DNA of 64,000 nt, from NCBI RefSeq assembly GCF_000373365.1, contig NZ_KB891103.1:367474-431473 (forward strand). Direction: 5' to 3'. Positions 53,035 to 61,919 of the stretch are shown here, piece by piece (within the stretch, counting starts at the first letter, position 1; every line of letters begins with the position of its first letter). This DNA comes from Parafrankia discariae. Lineage in GTDB: Bacteria; Actinomycetota; Actinomycetes; Frankiales; Frankiaceae. Position numbers and translations under genes: made by a program. Under the pieces are notes generated by a model. That model did no database searches. It saw nothing but the letters and a program-made list of their open reading frames with translations, and was not told the DNA's origin.

Positions 53035-53760
53035 TCAAATCACGATCAGGTGCAGGCCGCCGTGATCCGTTCCAGGGCCGGAGAGGTCCGGCTCGTTCCA
53101 GGTCGACTGCACGAGCGACGCGATATCGCCAGGTACGGCGACGATGACAGTCTCGTACTTGCCGAGGAGATCAATGACAATTGATCTGATTCGCATGAAT
53201 TCGATTCGCGTGTGTCCGACTTGCACCAGGCAGAGGTCGCCATTGTCCAGACGCGCCATTCCGTCGGGTACCTGCTCGCCGGCGGCGACCCGGGAACGGT
53301 TCTCCATTCGCCATTGCCGCTCGCTGAGCCAGCCCACGACAACCAGGTCGGAGAGACCGTCGCGCTCCAGCCGCAGCCGAGTTCGGGCCACCATCGCGTG
53401 GTGGACCGCCGTCGCGGCCACGCCCGACGCCGCCGTGGGCGAGGGCACACCTCCGGTGCTCACCAGCTTCTCCCCGTCCGGCGTCAGCCGGACGAGGCGC
53501 CCCTGGTTGGCGAGCACCGGCTCGGCGTACGCGACCCCGGCGTTGGCCCAACGAGTCACGATCGACCGTGCCGCGTTCTTCGAGATGAGCCGAATGGGGT
53601 CGAGCACGTCAGGCAGATCGCTCTCGAAGACCGCATACATATCGAAGATCCACTCTAGCGCGCGCAAGTCGCGCGCGTTAAGTCGAACCGCCCCCTGATC
53701 GGCTCTCCTCCTAGGTATCCGAGTAGCCACCGCTTCCGCTACCTCCTGCGCTCGCAGCAT
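53035..53760 (-). CDS. replication-relaxation-like wHTH protein
   Basis: A 241-residue protein. The N-terminal part (RDLRALEWIFDMYAVFESDL, then ARSIVTRWANAGVAYAEPVL and RLVRLTPDGEKLV) has the look of the winged-helix domain of replication-relaxation proteins that occur on actinomycete integrative elements. A middle HHAMVARTRLRLERDG and C-terminal MARLDNGDLCLVQVGHTRIE, GKYETVIVAVPGD recall a PD-(D/E)xK-like region. It lies among remnants of mobile DNA and may be left from an integrated plasmid. Similarity is by eye and moderate. Confidence 0.6.
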   Translation of the reverse strand: MLRAQEVAEAVATRIPRRRADQGAVRLNARDLRALEWIFDMYAVFESDLPDVLDPIRLISKNAARSIVTRWANAGVAYAEPVLANQGRLVRLTPDGEKLVSTGGVPSPTAASGVAATAVHHAMVARTRLRLERDGLSDLVVVGWLSERQWRMENRSRVAAGEQVPDGMARLDNGDLCLVQVGHTRIEFMRIRSIVIDLLGKYETVIVAVPGDIASLVQSTWNEPDLSGPGTDHGGLHLIVI

Positions 53761-54872
53761 ACCGGCCAGAAGTTTAGATGCCCATAGGACTTTCGGCCCC
53801 GAGAGTCATCACTAGCCTGACGAGAGAAGAGTATATGACGAAGAGACGGAAGCGCGGAGACGAGCGACCGGCACTCGCGCGAGTTTTCCGACTGGCCAGC
53901 AGGTAACCGGCGGATGACCGGCTTCCGCCAACCAGACCAGCCCTTAAAAGGTTGAGACGCACGTTACGATGACAGGCCGGAGCACGCATACGCGAAACAA
54001 ATTATTCAAATCAGGCACAGATCTTCGAAGGTCGCGACGGGTGACCCGTCCGCATTGTCCGGGTTTTTGAGATACCGACATCCGCCTGGACCATTCTTCG
54101 CGCGACGAGCCGTCGAACTTCAGGGCGCTGGAACCAGCAAGGGGCTCGGGCAGGCCCGGCCGCCAACTCCAGACCAACCGGAAACCGCTCTCCGGAACGG
54201 AGAATATGCCGGTCTCCCGCAGCCAGAACGACCGTCGCGATGCCCTGGTGGCACGCAAGTGGGCCCACAGCGCGCCACACACGCACAGGCCACGATCCCG
54301 CCGGCGCCGAAGAGTTGCAGAGCCACGCTCGACGTAGTTAACCGACCGCCCATAGTCACCAGGAAGCAAGTGCCCCATCTGGTGCTCACCTGACGCTCCC
54401 CGTAGTCGTTCATGGCTAGTCGAGGCCGGGCTCGCCAACCGCAGCGGGCCGGTACTGCGCGATCCAGGCGGCCACCTCGCTCCGGTCCCAGATCCTCATC
54501 GGGCGCGACGCCGTAAGCGGGACGGGGAACGATGGCCGGCGTGATGAGCGCACTGGCTCGGTCGGAAAGTCATGGCCCGGCTGAGCCGCGCAGCGATCCC
54601 CGGCTGCCGCCGCTCCCGCTCGGCTCAGCTGTCAGCCGGAGGCACCACCCAATCAGACCCGTTTTGATCGATAGACAGATATTAACCAGGAGTACTTAGA
54701 TCTGTTCTATATCCGCCTCGGCCGGTTCGGCGTGGAAGAACCGTGAGGAGACCGACGAGACGATCCCGCGTGGTCCGTCAGGAGCGCCGGCTGGCGCCGC
54801 ACCGGTAAGCGGCCGTGCCGGCCTGTCATCGCCGCCGCCGCGGGGATGAGGCAGGCGCGGGTGGGTTCGGGT
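53761..54872. other. degraded region between element remnants
   Basis: Apart from the excisionase-like remnant listed separately, I find no supported gene. The stretch is less GC-rich than average, and the open frames in it (for example 53944-54438 minus) are not protein-like. It looks like decaying mobile-element DNA. Confidence 0.5.
54417..54620 (-). pseudogene. remnant of an AlpA/excisionase-like HTH gene
   Basis: Reading from about 54620 down to the TAG at 54417 gives GHDFPTEPVRSSRRPSFPVP then LTASRPMRIWDRSEVAAWIA. The FPxP, RIWDRSEV and AAW pattern is the C-terminal half of small MerR/AlpA-type excisionases. The N-terminal helix-turn-helix half and a proper start are missing. The ATG at 54499 would give only a 26-residue peptide. 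Confidence 0.4.
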
Positions 54873-55628
54873 TCACCCGCGACCGCGTCCGCGTCCGCGT
54901 CTGGTGTGGCCGATCTGGCCGCTCCACGCGAGCAGGGCACCCAGCGACGGCAGGCAGGCGACAGCGAGGACCGTGGCCAACAGCCATCCGGCAAAAACGT
55001 CCGTGGGCCAGTGCACCCCGAGGTAGATCCGGCTGAGCCCAACGGCGAAGGCCCAGACACCCGGGACGGCGACAGCCGCGGCTCTGGTCGAGCGCCTGCG
55101 CGCCCGGCGGTACAGCACCGCGGCGAGACCCGCGGCGACCAGCGCCGAGGTGGTCGTGTGGCCGGATGGGAACGCGAAGCCGGACGGATGGGTTATCCAG
55201 TCCGCCACGGGCGGTCGCGCCCGGCCGACGATGACCGCCAGCGAGGTCCTCAACAACTGCCCCAACAGCAGCGCCGCGACTCCCGTGACGGCGCCCAGCC
55301 ACCATCGCCGCCACCTCGGCGCCGCCAGGGCGCCGGCGAGCGCGGCGAGGGAGTAGGCGCAGGCACCGGCGCCGGTGTCGGTGACGGCGACCACGACGTC
55401 GGACATCCCGGGGTTACGGTGGGCCAGCACCCACCGGTGCCACCCGGCGTCGAGACCGAGCGGCGTTCCGCTCCGGAAGACGACAGCGCCCAGCAGCACC
55501 GTGAGCAGGATCCCTGCCACTCCGACGACGGCGTACCGGACGGTCTCGGTGCGGGCCCGCTCCGGAGCGGGCGGGCCCGCCGGCCGGTCAGAGGTCGAGC
55601 GCACCGATTGCCCGCCGGGTCGACGCAT
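54873..55628 (-). CDS. PAP2-family membrane phosphatase
   Basis: A 251-residue integral membrane phosphatase. The three signature motifs are in order: VGRARPP, PSGHTTTSA and SRIYLGVHWPTDV, with the catalytic His in the last. About six membrane segments surround them. It removes phosphate from lipid phosphates such as undecaprenyl pyrophosphate or phosphatidic acid. The N-terminal 25 residues are Arg/Pro-rich and the C terminus ends in an Arg-Gly repeat (RRGRGRGRG). The ATG at 55628 is preceded by a weak site. It is intact although its neighbours are fragments. Confidence 0.9.
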   Translation of the reverse strand: MRRPGGQSVRSTSDRPAGPPAPERARTETVRYAVVGVAGILLTVLLGAVVFRSGTPLGLDAGWHRWVLAHRNPGMSDVVVAVTDTGAGACAYSLAALAGALAAPRWRRWWLGAVTGVAALLLGQLLRTSLAVIVGRARPPVADWITHPSGFAFPSGHTTTSALVAAGLAAVLYRRARRRSTRAAAVAVPGVWAFAVGLSRIYLGVHWPTDVFAGWLLATVLAVACLPSLGALLAWSGQIGHTRRGRGRGRG

Positions 55629-56095
55629 GTCCGCCGACGGGAGACCCCGTCGGCACGTCGGCGATCATCGCACGGGTCGCCGGCAGGGCTCGTCGGGACA
55701 CGATGGCCACCGCCTCGATGTCAGGCGCCGCGACACGGTCGATGATGATCGCTTCCAATGTTCCTGTTCCCCGGTCGAGCTTTCTCGGTCGGTCGTTCGC
55801 GACTGGCCTTTCGTGGCCGTTCTCTGCGCGTTTCTTCCCTCCGCGGTCGGGCTTTCGCGTTCGGTCCCGCGGTCGTTCCGGGCCCCGAGACGTGCTCGAC
55901 CGGAGAGCGCGTCCCATCCGCCGGGTGTGCCCCGTCCGAAGACCGCTCCTCGCCAGGGGAGACTAGGACGGCCGACATGTGAGGACGATGTGGGACGGTC
56001 CTCGTGGCGGATACCGGCGCGCCCGTACCTGGCGGATCGGCGGGGCGGTGGCCGGCCGCAAGGGCAGCTCCCGCTGGCTGGCGGGTGCCGGCGCC
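55629..56095. other. region of repeats and no clear gene
   Basis: Between 55750 and 55900 the motif TCGGTCG/TTTC recurs (GGTCGAGCTTTCTCGGTCGG and similar), giving Arg/Ser-rich frames that are not convincing. The right end may hold more of the truncated ABC ATPase, but I cannot read a consistent frame. Confidence 0.4.
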
Positions 56096-56314
56096 TTCTC
56101 GCTCGGCATGGGCCAGCGGCTCGGCATCGCCGCGGCGCCGCTCGGGGACCCACAGACCGTCATGCTGGACGAGCCGGTCAACGGGCTCGACCCGGAGGGC
56201 GTGCTGTGGATCCGGAATCTGCTCACCGACCTGGCGGCCGCCGGGCGGACCATCTTCGTCTCGTCGCACCTGATGAGCGAGATGGCGCTGGTCGCCGACC
56301 ATCTCATCGTCCTC
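56096..56314 (+). pseudogene. ABC transporter ATPase fragment
   Basis: About 73 residues from the second half of an ABC-2-type exporter ATPase: signature FSLGMGQRLGIAAAPLGDPQ, Walker B VMLDEPVNGLDPEG and the switch SSHLMSEMALVADHLIVL. Walker A and the whole N-terminal half are missing, and the sequence breaks at 56314, where a DedA fragment begins on the other strand. It cannot encode an active ATPase. Confidence 0.85.
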
Positions 56315-56457
56315 ACCCCGGCGATCACCGGCGTGAACGTCCGCACGATCGGCACGAAACGCGCCAGCACGATCGAACGACCACCATGCTTCTCGAAGAA
56401 CTCGTGCGCCTGCTCCACATACTCCCGCTTGAACAGCCGCGAGTCCGGACGCCGGAA
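56314..56457 (-). pseudogene. DedA family gene fragment
   Basis: Forty-eight residues of a DedA (SNARE-associated) membrane protein: FRRPDSRLFKREYVEQAHEF, FEKHGGRSIVLARFVPIVRT and FTPVIAGV. This is a short internal piece of a family usually about 200 residues long. Its end coincides with the end of the ABC fragment, so the two were joined tail to tail by a rearrangement. Confidence 0.85.
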
Positions 56458-56590
56458 CAGCGCCACCGTGATCTCACACTGCCGACCCACGCCGCCCAGC
56501 GAGGTCGTCCGAACCGGCGGAATAAGCCGTCGCCGGCGACGGCTGGAATCCTGAGTACTGAAGGACCGGTCGCGGCGGAGGGACAGGGTC

Positions 56591-57466
56591 ATGGCGGTTG
56601 ACGTCGGCAGGGTCGGAGTGTGGCGGGCCTCGTTCTACTGGCCCGGCGACCTCGGGCAACGCGCGGAGATCGCCGCGGAGCTGGCCGAGCTCGGGTACGA
56701 CGCGATCTGGGTCGGCGCGTCCGCCGCCGACCTCACGCTGGCGGAGACGCTGCTGGACGCGACGCCGCGGATCGCCGTGGCCACCGGGATCGTCAACGTC
56801 TGGACCGAGCCACTGGACCAGGTCGTCGACAGCTACGCCCGCGTGTCCGGGGCCCACCCCGACCGGCTGCTCCTCGGCCTCGGGGCCGGGCACGCCGCGA
56901 ACGTCGAGCCGACCGGGCAACGCTACGAGCAACCGTACCGGAAGGTCGTCGACTACCTGGACGGCCTCGACGCGGCGAAGACCCCGGTACCCCGGGAGAA
57001 CCGCGCGCTCGCCGCGCTCGGCCCGCGGGTTCTCGCGCTCGCCGCCGAGCGCACGGCGGGCGCGCATCCCTACCTCGTCCCGCCGGAACACACCCGGCGG
57101 GCGCGGGAGATCCTCGGGAGCGCTCCGCTGCTCGCCGTCGAGCAGAAGGTCGTCCTGGAGACCGACCCGGAGCGGGCCCGCGCGATCGGCCGCGCCACGG
57201 TGAGCCGCTACATGCCCCTCCCGAACTACACCAACAACCTTCTCCGGCTCGGTTTCACGCCGGACGACTTCGCCGGCGGCGGCAGCGACCGTCTCGTCGA
57301 CGCGCTGGTCGCCTGGGGTGATCTCGACGCGGTGCTCAGCCGGGTGCGGGAGCACCAGGACGCGGGCGCGGACCACGTGTGCCTCCAGGTCCTCACCGAG
57401 GACCCGACGACCGTTCCCCGGCCGCAGTGGCGTGCCCTCGCCACCGCGCTCGACCTGGCCGCCTGA
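56591..57466 (+). CDS. LLM-class F420-type oxidoreductase
   Basis: A 291-residue luciferase-like monooxygenase of the F420-dependent type found in actinomycetes (TIGR03620-like). The barrel shows VGVWRASFYWPGDLGQRAEI, ELGYDAIWVGASAADLTLAE, ATGIVNVWTEPLDQV and LLLGLGAGHAANVEP. Length is normal for the class. The ATG follows GGAGGGACAGGG. It stands alone between the ABC/DedA scar and the two-component genes. Cofactor preference (F420 over FMN) is inferred from the subfamily, and the substrate is unknown. Confidence 0.87.
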   Translation: MAVDVGRVGVWRASFYWPGDLGQRAEIAAELAELGYDAIWVGASAADLTLAETLLDATPRIAVATGIVNVWTEPLDQVVDSYARVSGAHPDRLLLGLGAGHAANVEPTGQRYEQPYRKVVDYLDGLDAAKTPVPRENRALAALGPRVLALAAERTAGAHPYLVPPEHTRRAREILGSAPLLAVEQKVVLETDPERARAIGRATVSRYMPLPNYTNNLLRLGFTPDDFAGGGSDRLVDALVAWGDLDAVLSRVREHQDAGADHVCLQVLTEDPTTVPRPQWRALATALDLAA

Positions 57467-57718
57467 CGGCTGGTTTCGCGGCGGCTCGTTACCCGGGACA
57501 TCGCGGAGGATTTTTCGGGGCGGCCACCTCGACCACACCATCGGAGGCCGTCTACCAGGCATTCTCCGTCATCACTCCGGCACCGGCGAGCAGGGCTGGT
57601 GGAAGGCGCCTTTCCGGTGTTCCGCTGAGTGCACAACCGCCTTGTCGACGGTCACCACCTGGCGAATAATCGATCAGTAATCTGAGCGATCCGCCGGTCG
57701 GATTCGGGCGGTCTGGGA

Positions 57719-59515
57719 GTGGGGGACGCGGCCGTGCGCGGTCAGGCGGGCGGGCTGCTCCTCCCGGGGGCGGTGGCCACGGCGTCCCCGACCAGGAGCG
57801 GGGGCGGGTCGCGCGGGCCGTACGGTGTGCCGGCGCTCGCCGTGGCGGGCGCGGTCCTCGGGGCGGTGGTGCTCTGGCTGGCCGACAGCGGTCGGGACAA
57901 GGACACGACCAGCACCTTGTTCTCCGGCCTTGTCGGCGGGCTCTACCTGCTGACCGGTTCGGTCACCCACCTGCGCCGGCCGGGCCGGCTGGGGCTGCGG
58001 ATGGTGCTGGTCGGCATCTCCTGGTTCGCCGAGGACCTGCAGGTCTCGAACCACCCGGTGCCGCACACCGTCGGGATGTTCTTCCGGTGCGTCGCCTCGG
58101 GCTGCCTGGTGCACCTGCTGCTGGCCTTTCCCGAGGGGCGGCTGCGGACGCGCACCGAGCGGGCGTTGACCGGCTGCGTGTATGTGTTCGTGGGCGTCCT
58201 GGTGCCGCTGGGCGTCCCGTTCTACGAGTCGTACACGCCGAACCTGCTGTTCGTCACCAACCTCGCCCGGACGCAGGACCTGCTGATCGACAGCGTGCAG
58301 GCGGTGGTCGCCGTCGTCGTCGGCGGCCTGCTCGTCCGGCGCTGGTTCACCGCCACCCCGCCGGCCCGCCGGGTGCTCGCGCCGGTGTACGGGGTCGGGC
58401 TCGTCGGGAGCGTCGCGTCGCTGCTCCACCCGGCGCTGACCGGCTCGACCGCGCTGCTGGTCAACGAGGTCGCCCACCTGGCCACCCTCGGGCTCCCGGT
58501 GGCGTTCCTGGCCGGCGCGCTGCGCGTCCGGCTCGGCCGCACTGCCGTCGGGGACCTCCTGCTCCAGCTGCCGCAGCGGCCGCCGACGGAGCTGCGCCAC
58601 CTGCTGGCCCGCGCGCTCGGCGACCCCACGCTGCGCATCGCCTACCCCCGCCCGGACGACGCCGGTCCCACCGACGGCTACGTCGACGCCGACGGGCGGC
58701 CGGTGACACCCCGCCCGAAGGACGCGGTGAGCCCGGTCCGGCGTGGTCTGCGGGTGGTCGCCGTGCTCCTGCACGACCCGGCGCTGCGCGCCGACCGGCA
58801 CGTCCTGCACGCGGTGACGGCGGCCGCGGCGCTCGAACTGGACAACCAACGGCTCGCCGCGGAGGTGCGGGCCCAGCTCACCGAGGTCCGGGCGTCCCGG
58901 GTCCGCATCGTCGCCGCGGCCGACGAGCAGCGCCGCCGGATCGAACGCGATCTGCACGACGGCGCCCAGCAGCAGCTCGTCACGGCCGCGCTGATCCTGC
59001 GACTGGCGCGGGACCGGCTCGGCCCGGAGCCACCCGACCCCGAGCTCGGCGTGCTCCTGCGGCGGGCCGCCGACGGACTGGAGGTGGCGGTGACGGAGCT
59101 GCGCGAGCTCGCCCGCGGCATCCACCCGGCGGTGCTCACGGAGGCCGGGCTACTGCCCGCGCTGCGCGCGCTCGCCGCCCGCTCCGCCTTCCCCGTGCGG
59201 GTCGTCGACGGGCCCGCGCTGCCGCCGCTGCCGGACCAGGTCGCCGCGACGGCCTACTTCGTCGTCGCCGAGGCGGTGACGAACGCGGCGAAGCACGCCC
59301 GCGCCAGCCAGATCCACGTCCACGTCCGGACGTCCGGGAACCGCCTGCTCGTCACCGTCGCCGACGACGGTGTCGGCGGCGCCGACACGCGCGCCGGAAC
59401 CGGCCTGCTCGGGCTGCGCGACCGGACCGCCGTGCTCGACGGCAGCCTGGTCGTGCGCAGCCTCCCCGGCGCCGGGACGTCCGTCCACGCGGAGTTACCT
59501 CTGGAGGGGCCTTGA
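57719..59515 (+). CDS. NarL-type sensor histidine kinase
   Basis: A 598-residue membrane sensor kinase. About eight membrane segments fill residues 35-270. A GAF-like or linker region precedes HisKA_3 (ADEQRRRIERDLHDGAQQQL; His413 is phosphorylated), and the HATPase domain has FVVAEAVTNAAKHARASQIH and DDGVGGADTRAGTGLLGLRD. The GTG start is preceded by GGGAG. It is translationally coupled to the response regulator (TTGA overlap, 59512-59515). The membrane region suggests sensing of an envelope or lipid signal. No target gene is obvious. Confidence 0.92.
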   Translation: MGDAAVRGQAGGLLLPGAVATASPTRSGGGSRGPYGVPALAVAGAVLGAVVLWLADSGRDKDTTSTLFSGLVGGLYLLTGSVTHLRRPGRLGLRMVLVGISWFAEDLQVSNHPVPHTVGMFFRCVASGCLVHLLLAFPEGRLRTRTERALTGCVYVFVGVLVPLGVPFYESYTPNLLFVTNLARTQDLLIDSVQAVVAVVVGGLLVRRWFTATPPARRVLAPVYGVGLVGSVASLLHPALTGSTALLVNEVAHLATLGLPVAFLAGALRVRLGRTAVGDLLLQLPQRPPTELRHLLARALGDPTLRIAYPRPDDAGPTDGYVDADGRPVTPRPKDAVSPVRRGLRVVAVLLHDPALRADRHVLHAVTAAAALELDNQRLAAEVRAQLTEVRASRVRIVAAADEQRRRIERDLHDGAQQQLVTAALILRLARDRLGPEPPDPELGVLLRRAADGLEVAVTELRELARGIHPAVLTEAGLLPALRALAARSAFPVRVVDGPALPPLPDQVAATAYFVVAEAVTNAAKHARASQIHVHVRTSGNRLLVTVADDGVGGADTRAGTGLLGLRDRTAVLDGSLVVRSLPGAGTSVHAELPLEGP

Positions 59516-60327
59516 CCACCGCCACCACCCCGCCCGGCCCGCCCGGCCCGCCCGGCCCGCCCGGCCCAGCCGGCCCGCCCGCGGGGGTGACCCGCGTCGT
59601 GCTCGCCGACGACGCCGCGCTTTTCCGGGACGCGCTCGCCGAGCTGCTGGAACGCGACGGGTGCGCGATCGTCGCGCAGGCCGGGGACGCCGCCGGGCTG
59701 CTCGACGCCGTCGAACGGCACCGCCCGGACCTCGCGGTCGTCGACATCCGGATGCCGCCCGGCTACCACCTGGAGGGGCTGCGTGCGGCCGTGCGGCTGC
59801 GGCGGAGCCATCCCGGGACGGGCGTGCTGCTCCTGTCGCAGCATCTGGAGGCCGCCCACCTCGACGAGCTGGTCGGGCACACCGCGCGCGGCGTCGGCTA
59901 CCTGCTGAAGAACCGGGTCACCGGGCCCGGCTTCCTGGACGCCGTGCGCCAGGTGGCGGCGGACGGCTGCGCGTTCGACCCCGAGGTCGTCCCGCTGCTC
60001 GTCGGCGGCAGGGGCGGCCGGCGCGACGAGCTGGCCGAGCTCAGCCCGCGGGAGCGGGAGGTCCTCGCGCTGATGGCGCAGGGCCGGTCCAACAACGCGA
60101 TCGCCGACGAGCTGCACCTCACGACCCGCACCGTCGAGACGCACGTCCGCGGGGTCTTCCAGCGGCTCGCGCTGCCCGACGAGGCCGAGCACAACCGCCG
60201 CGTCCTCGCGGTGCTCGCCTACCTGCGCTCGGCGCGACGGGCCACGACCAGCGCCAGCGCGGCCGCCGACAGCGTCGACTTGGGCAGGAACCCGGCGGCG
60301 GACGACCGTTCGACCGCGTCGCCGTAG
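59512..60327 (+). CDS. NarL/FixJ response regulator
   Basis: A 271-residue response regulator. A collagen-like N-terminal stretch (PPGPPGPPGPPGPAGPP) precedes the receiver domain (VTRVVLADDAALFRDALAEL; phosphorylated Asp78 in AVVDIRMPP; Lys in YLLKNRV). The LuxR-type HTH follows: ELSPREREVLALMAQGRSNN then LTTRTVETHVRGVF. The TTG start at 59512 has a TGGAGGGG site and overlaps the kinase stop; a GTG at about 59587 would remove the Pro-rich tail. The last 36 codons overlap a convergent CheY-like gene. Confidence 0.9.
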   Translation: MTTATTPPGPPGPPGPPGPAGPPAGVTRVVLADDAALFRDALAELLERDGCAIVAQAGDAAGLLDAVERHRPDLAVVDIRMPPGYHLEGLRAAVRLRRSHPGTGVLLLSQHLEAAHLDELVGHTARGVGYLLKNRVTGPGFLDAVRQVAADGCAFDPEVVPLLVGGRGGRRDELAELSPREREVLALMAQGRSNNAIADELHLTTRTVETHVRGVFQRLALPDEAEHNRRVLAVLAYLRSARRATTSASAAADSVDLGRNPAADDRSTASP

Positions 60328-60602
60328 TGCTCGGCGTCGCGCACCGAGCAGAAGACCACGGTGGCTCCGGGGGCCGTTCGTCGTAACGCCCGGCAGACGG
60401 TGAACCCGTCCATGTCGGGCAGGGCTATGTCGAGCAGCACCACGTCGGGGCCCGCCTCGGGCACACCGGCCAGCGCCTCGGCCCCGGTCCCGGCGTCGCC
60501 CACCACCTGGTAGCCGCCGCTCTCCAGGAGGGCGCGGGCGACGGCGCGGAACGGCTCGCTGTCGTCGACGATGAAGACGCGGCCCACCGCCACCCGGTCC
60601 AT
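60219..60602 (-). CDS. CheY-like single-domain response regulator
   Basis: A 127-residue receiver domain with no output domain. Asp13-Asp14 (FIVDDSEPFRAVARALLESG), the phosphorylated Asp58 (VVLLDIALPDMDGF) and Lys108 (GFLPKSTL) are in place. The ATG at 60602 gives MDRVAVGRVFIVDD. Its 3' 109 nt lie antisense to the end of the NarL-type regulator gene. It may accept phosphate from the adjacent kinase or another one and act through protein contacts. Confidence 0.88.
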   Translation of the reverse strand: MDRVAVGRVFIVDDSEPFRAVARALLESGGYQVVGDAGTGAEALAGVPEAGPDVVLLDIALPDMDGFTVCRALRRTAPGATVVFCSVRDAEHYGDAVERSSAAGFLPKSTLSAAALALVVARRAERR

Positions 60603-60723
60603 GTCACGGACGGTAGCACCCGGCGGCCGTATCGGATCTCGGTGCCAGCACTGGGAAAATCGCTCCCGAAAGCCCGTGCCGGCACGGATGTGCCCAGATC
60701 CGGTCCGTCCGACACTCCTTCCC

Positions 60724-61245
60724 ATGAAGGCCGTCCTGACCGGGCTCGCGTGCGTGTTCGCCGTGATCGTCGTATTCGTGGTAGTCCGTGGCCAGATCGA
60801 TTCCGACTCCGCCTCCGACTCAAATCCCGGCTCCGGCTCCGGCTCGGGCTCCGGCTCCGGCTCCGGCTCGCTCGGTCTCGGCGGTGGCGGCCCGAACGGG
60901 CCGGGGCCGGCCGAGCGTCCGGACATCCCGACGGGCGTGACGCCGGACTCGACCGGAACCGCGACCGTCACACAGCGGGGCACGAACGGCACCTCCCGCG
61001 TCGACTGCTCGAGCATCGACAGCGAGCTGAAGATCTCCGCGTTCGACGGGGCGGTCCGCTGGAACGCGGCGTCCGCGTCCGGTGTCTCGGTCAGCCCGTC
61101 GTCCGGGTTCCTCGACGAGGGCGAGAGCGATGTCGTCCGCATCGGCGGGAGCTACTCCGGCGGCGGTGGGGGCTTCAACGTGGTCGTCTCCGCGCCGAAC
61201 CGGTCCGGATCGGGCAGCGTCACCTACCAGTTCACGTGCGCATGA
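60724..61245 (+). CDS. exported or membrane-anchored protein with Gly/Ser linker
   Basis: A 173-residue protein. An N-terminal hydrophobic segment (MKAVLTGLACVFAVIVVFVV) anchors or exports it. A repeated Ser-Gly linker follows, then a beta-rich domain with two cysteines (TATVTQRGTNGTSRVDCSSI and NVVVSAPNRSGSGSVTYQFTC). No family is recognised. There is no good ribosome site before the ATG. Its stop overlaps the next gene (ATGA), so it starts an operon leading to the vWA and PP2C-like genes. Confidence 0.7.
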   Translation: MKAVLTGLACVFAVIVVFVVVRGQIDSDSASDSNPGSGSGSGSGSGSGSLGLGGGGPNGPGPAERPDIPTGVTPDSTGTATVTQRGTNGTSRVDCSSIDSELKISAFDGAVRWNAASASGVSVSPSSGFLDEGESDVVRIGGSYSGGGGGFNVVVSAPNRSGSGSVTYQFTCA

Positions 61246-61919
61246 CAACGCGCCGCGCGTCGCTGTGGCGGCATCCGGCGCTGACACCCGGTTACGCGGC
61301 GGCGATCGCGGTCGGTGCCGTCGCGCTGTCGAGCGTCGTCGTGGCGTCGGCGGCGGCGTCGCAGTCGCCGGTCACCGGCAAGCCGGAGCAGGTCGACGTC
61401 ACCCTGGTCGGGGCGCCGGGCACCTCGCTCCCGGCCGGCCTGACCGTCCAGATCCGGCACGGCACGACCGTGCTGGCCGATGGGGGGATCGACGCGGAGG
61501 GCCGGTGGTCCGAGAACGTCGTTCCCGGCGACCACGAGGTGTGCGTGGTCTCGTCGACGACGCCGATCCGGGTGGCCGGCTCGGACCCGGCCTCGACGTG
61601 CACCCGGGAGCGGGTGTCCGGCGACACCCCGACCAAGGTCACCGTCGAGCGGGTCCGCGTGGTCGCGGAGCGGGCGGACGGGGACGACCCGCCCCCGAGC
61701 GGCGGCACCGTCACGATCCGCCACGGGCGGAGCGAGCCGCGGAGCGACGCCCTCGACTCGAACGGGCGGTTCATGCCGTCCGAGCTGCCGCTGAACGCGG
61801 TGGTCTGCCTGGACCCGCCGGCCGGGTGGCGGTTCGCCGACACGGAGACCCGCGACCAGCAGTGCCAGGCGGTCACCAACCCGGCCGCCGACGTGCTGTT
61901 CCGCCTGGAGGAGTCATGA
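61242..61919 (+). CDS. membrane-anchored carboxypeptidase-regulatory-like protein
   Basis: A 225-residue protein. One membrane segment (YAAAIAVGAVALSSVVVASA) is followed by two similar beta-sandwich units, each with a xVxIRHGxxxxxDGxxxxGRW/F pattern (LTVQIRHGTTVLADGGIDAE and GTVTIRHGRSEPRSDALDSN) and cysteine pairs. This looks like a duplicated carboxypeptidase-regulatory or prealbumin-type fold outside the membrane. Start and stop overlap both neighbours by 4 nt (ATGA), so translation is coupled through the operon. Function unknown. Confidence 0.72.
   Translation: MTTRRASLWRHPALTPGYAAAIAVGAVALSSVVVASAAASQSPVTGKPEQVDVTLVGAPGTSLPAGLTVQIRHGTTVLADGGIDAEGRWSENVVPGDHEVCVVSSTTPIRVAGSDPASTCTRERVSGDTPTKVTVERVRVVAERADGDDPPPSGGTVTIRHGRSEPRSDALDSNGRFMPSELPLNAVVCLDPPAGWRFADTETRDQQCQAVTNPAADVLFRLEES

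Noticed and set aside
53944-54438. 164-codon minus-strand frame in the degraded region
   Set aside because: No family resemblance and unlike local coding composition.
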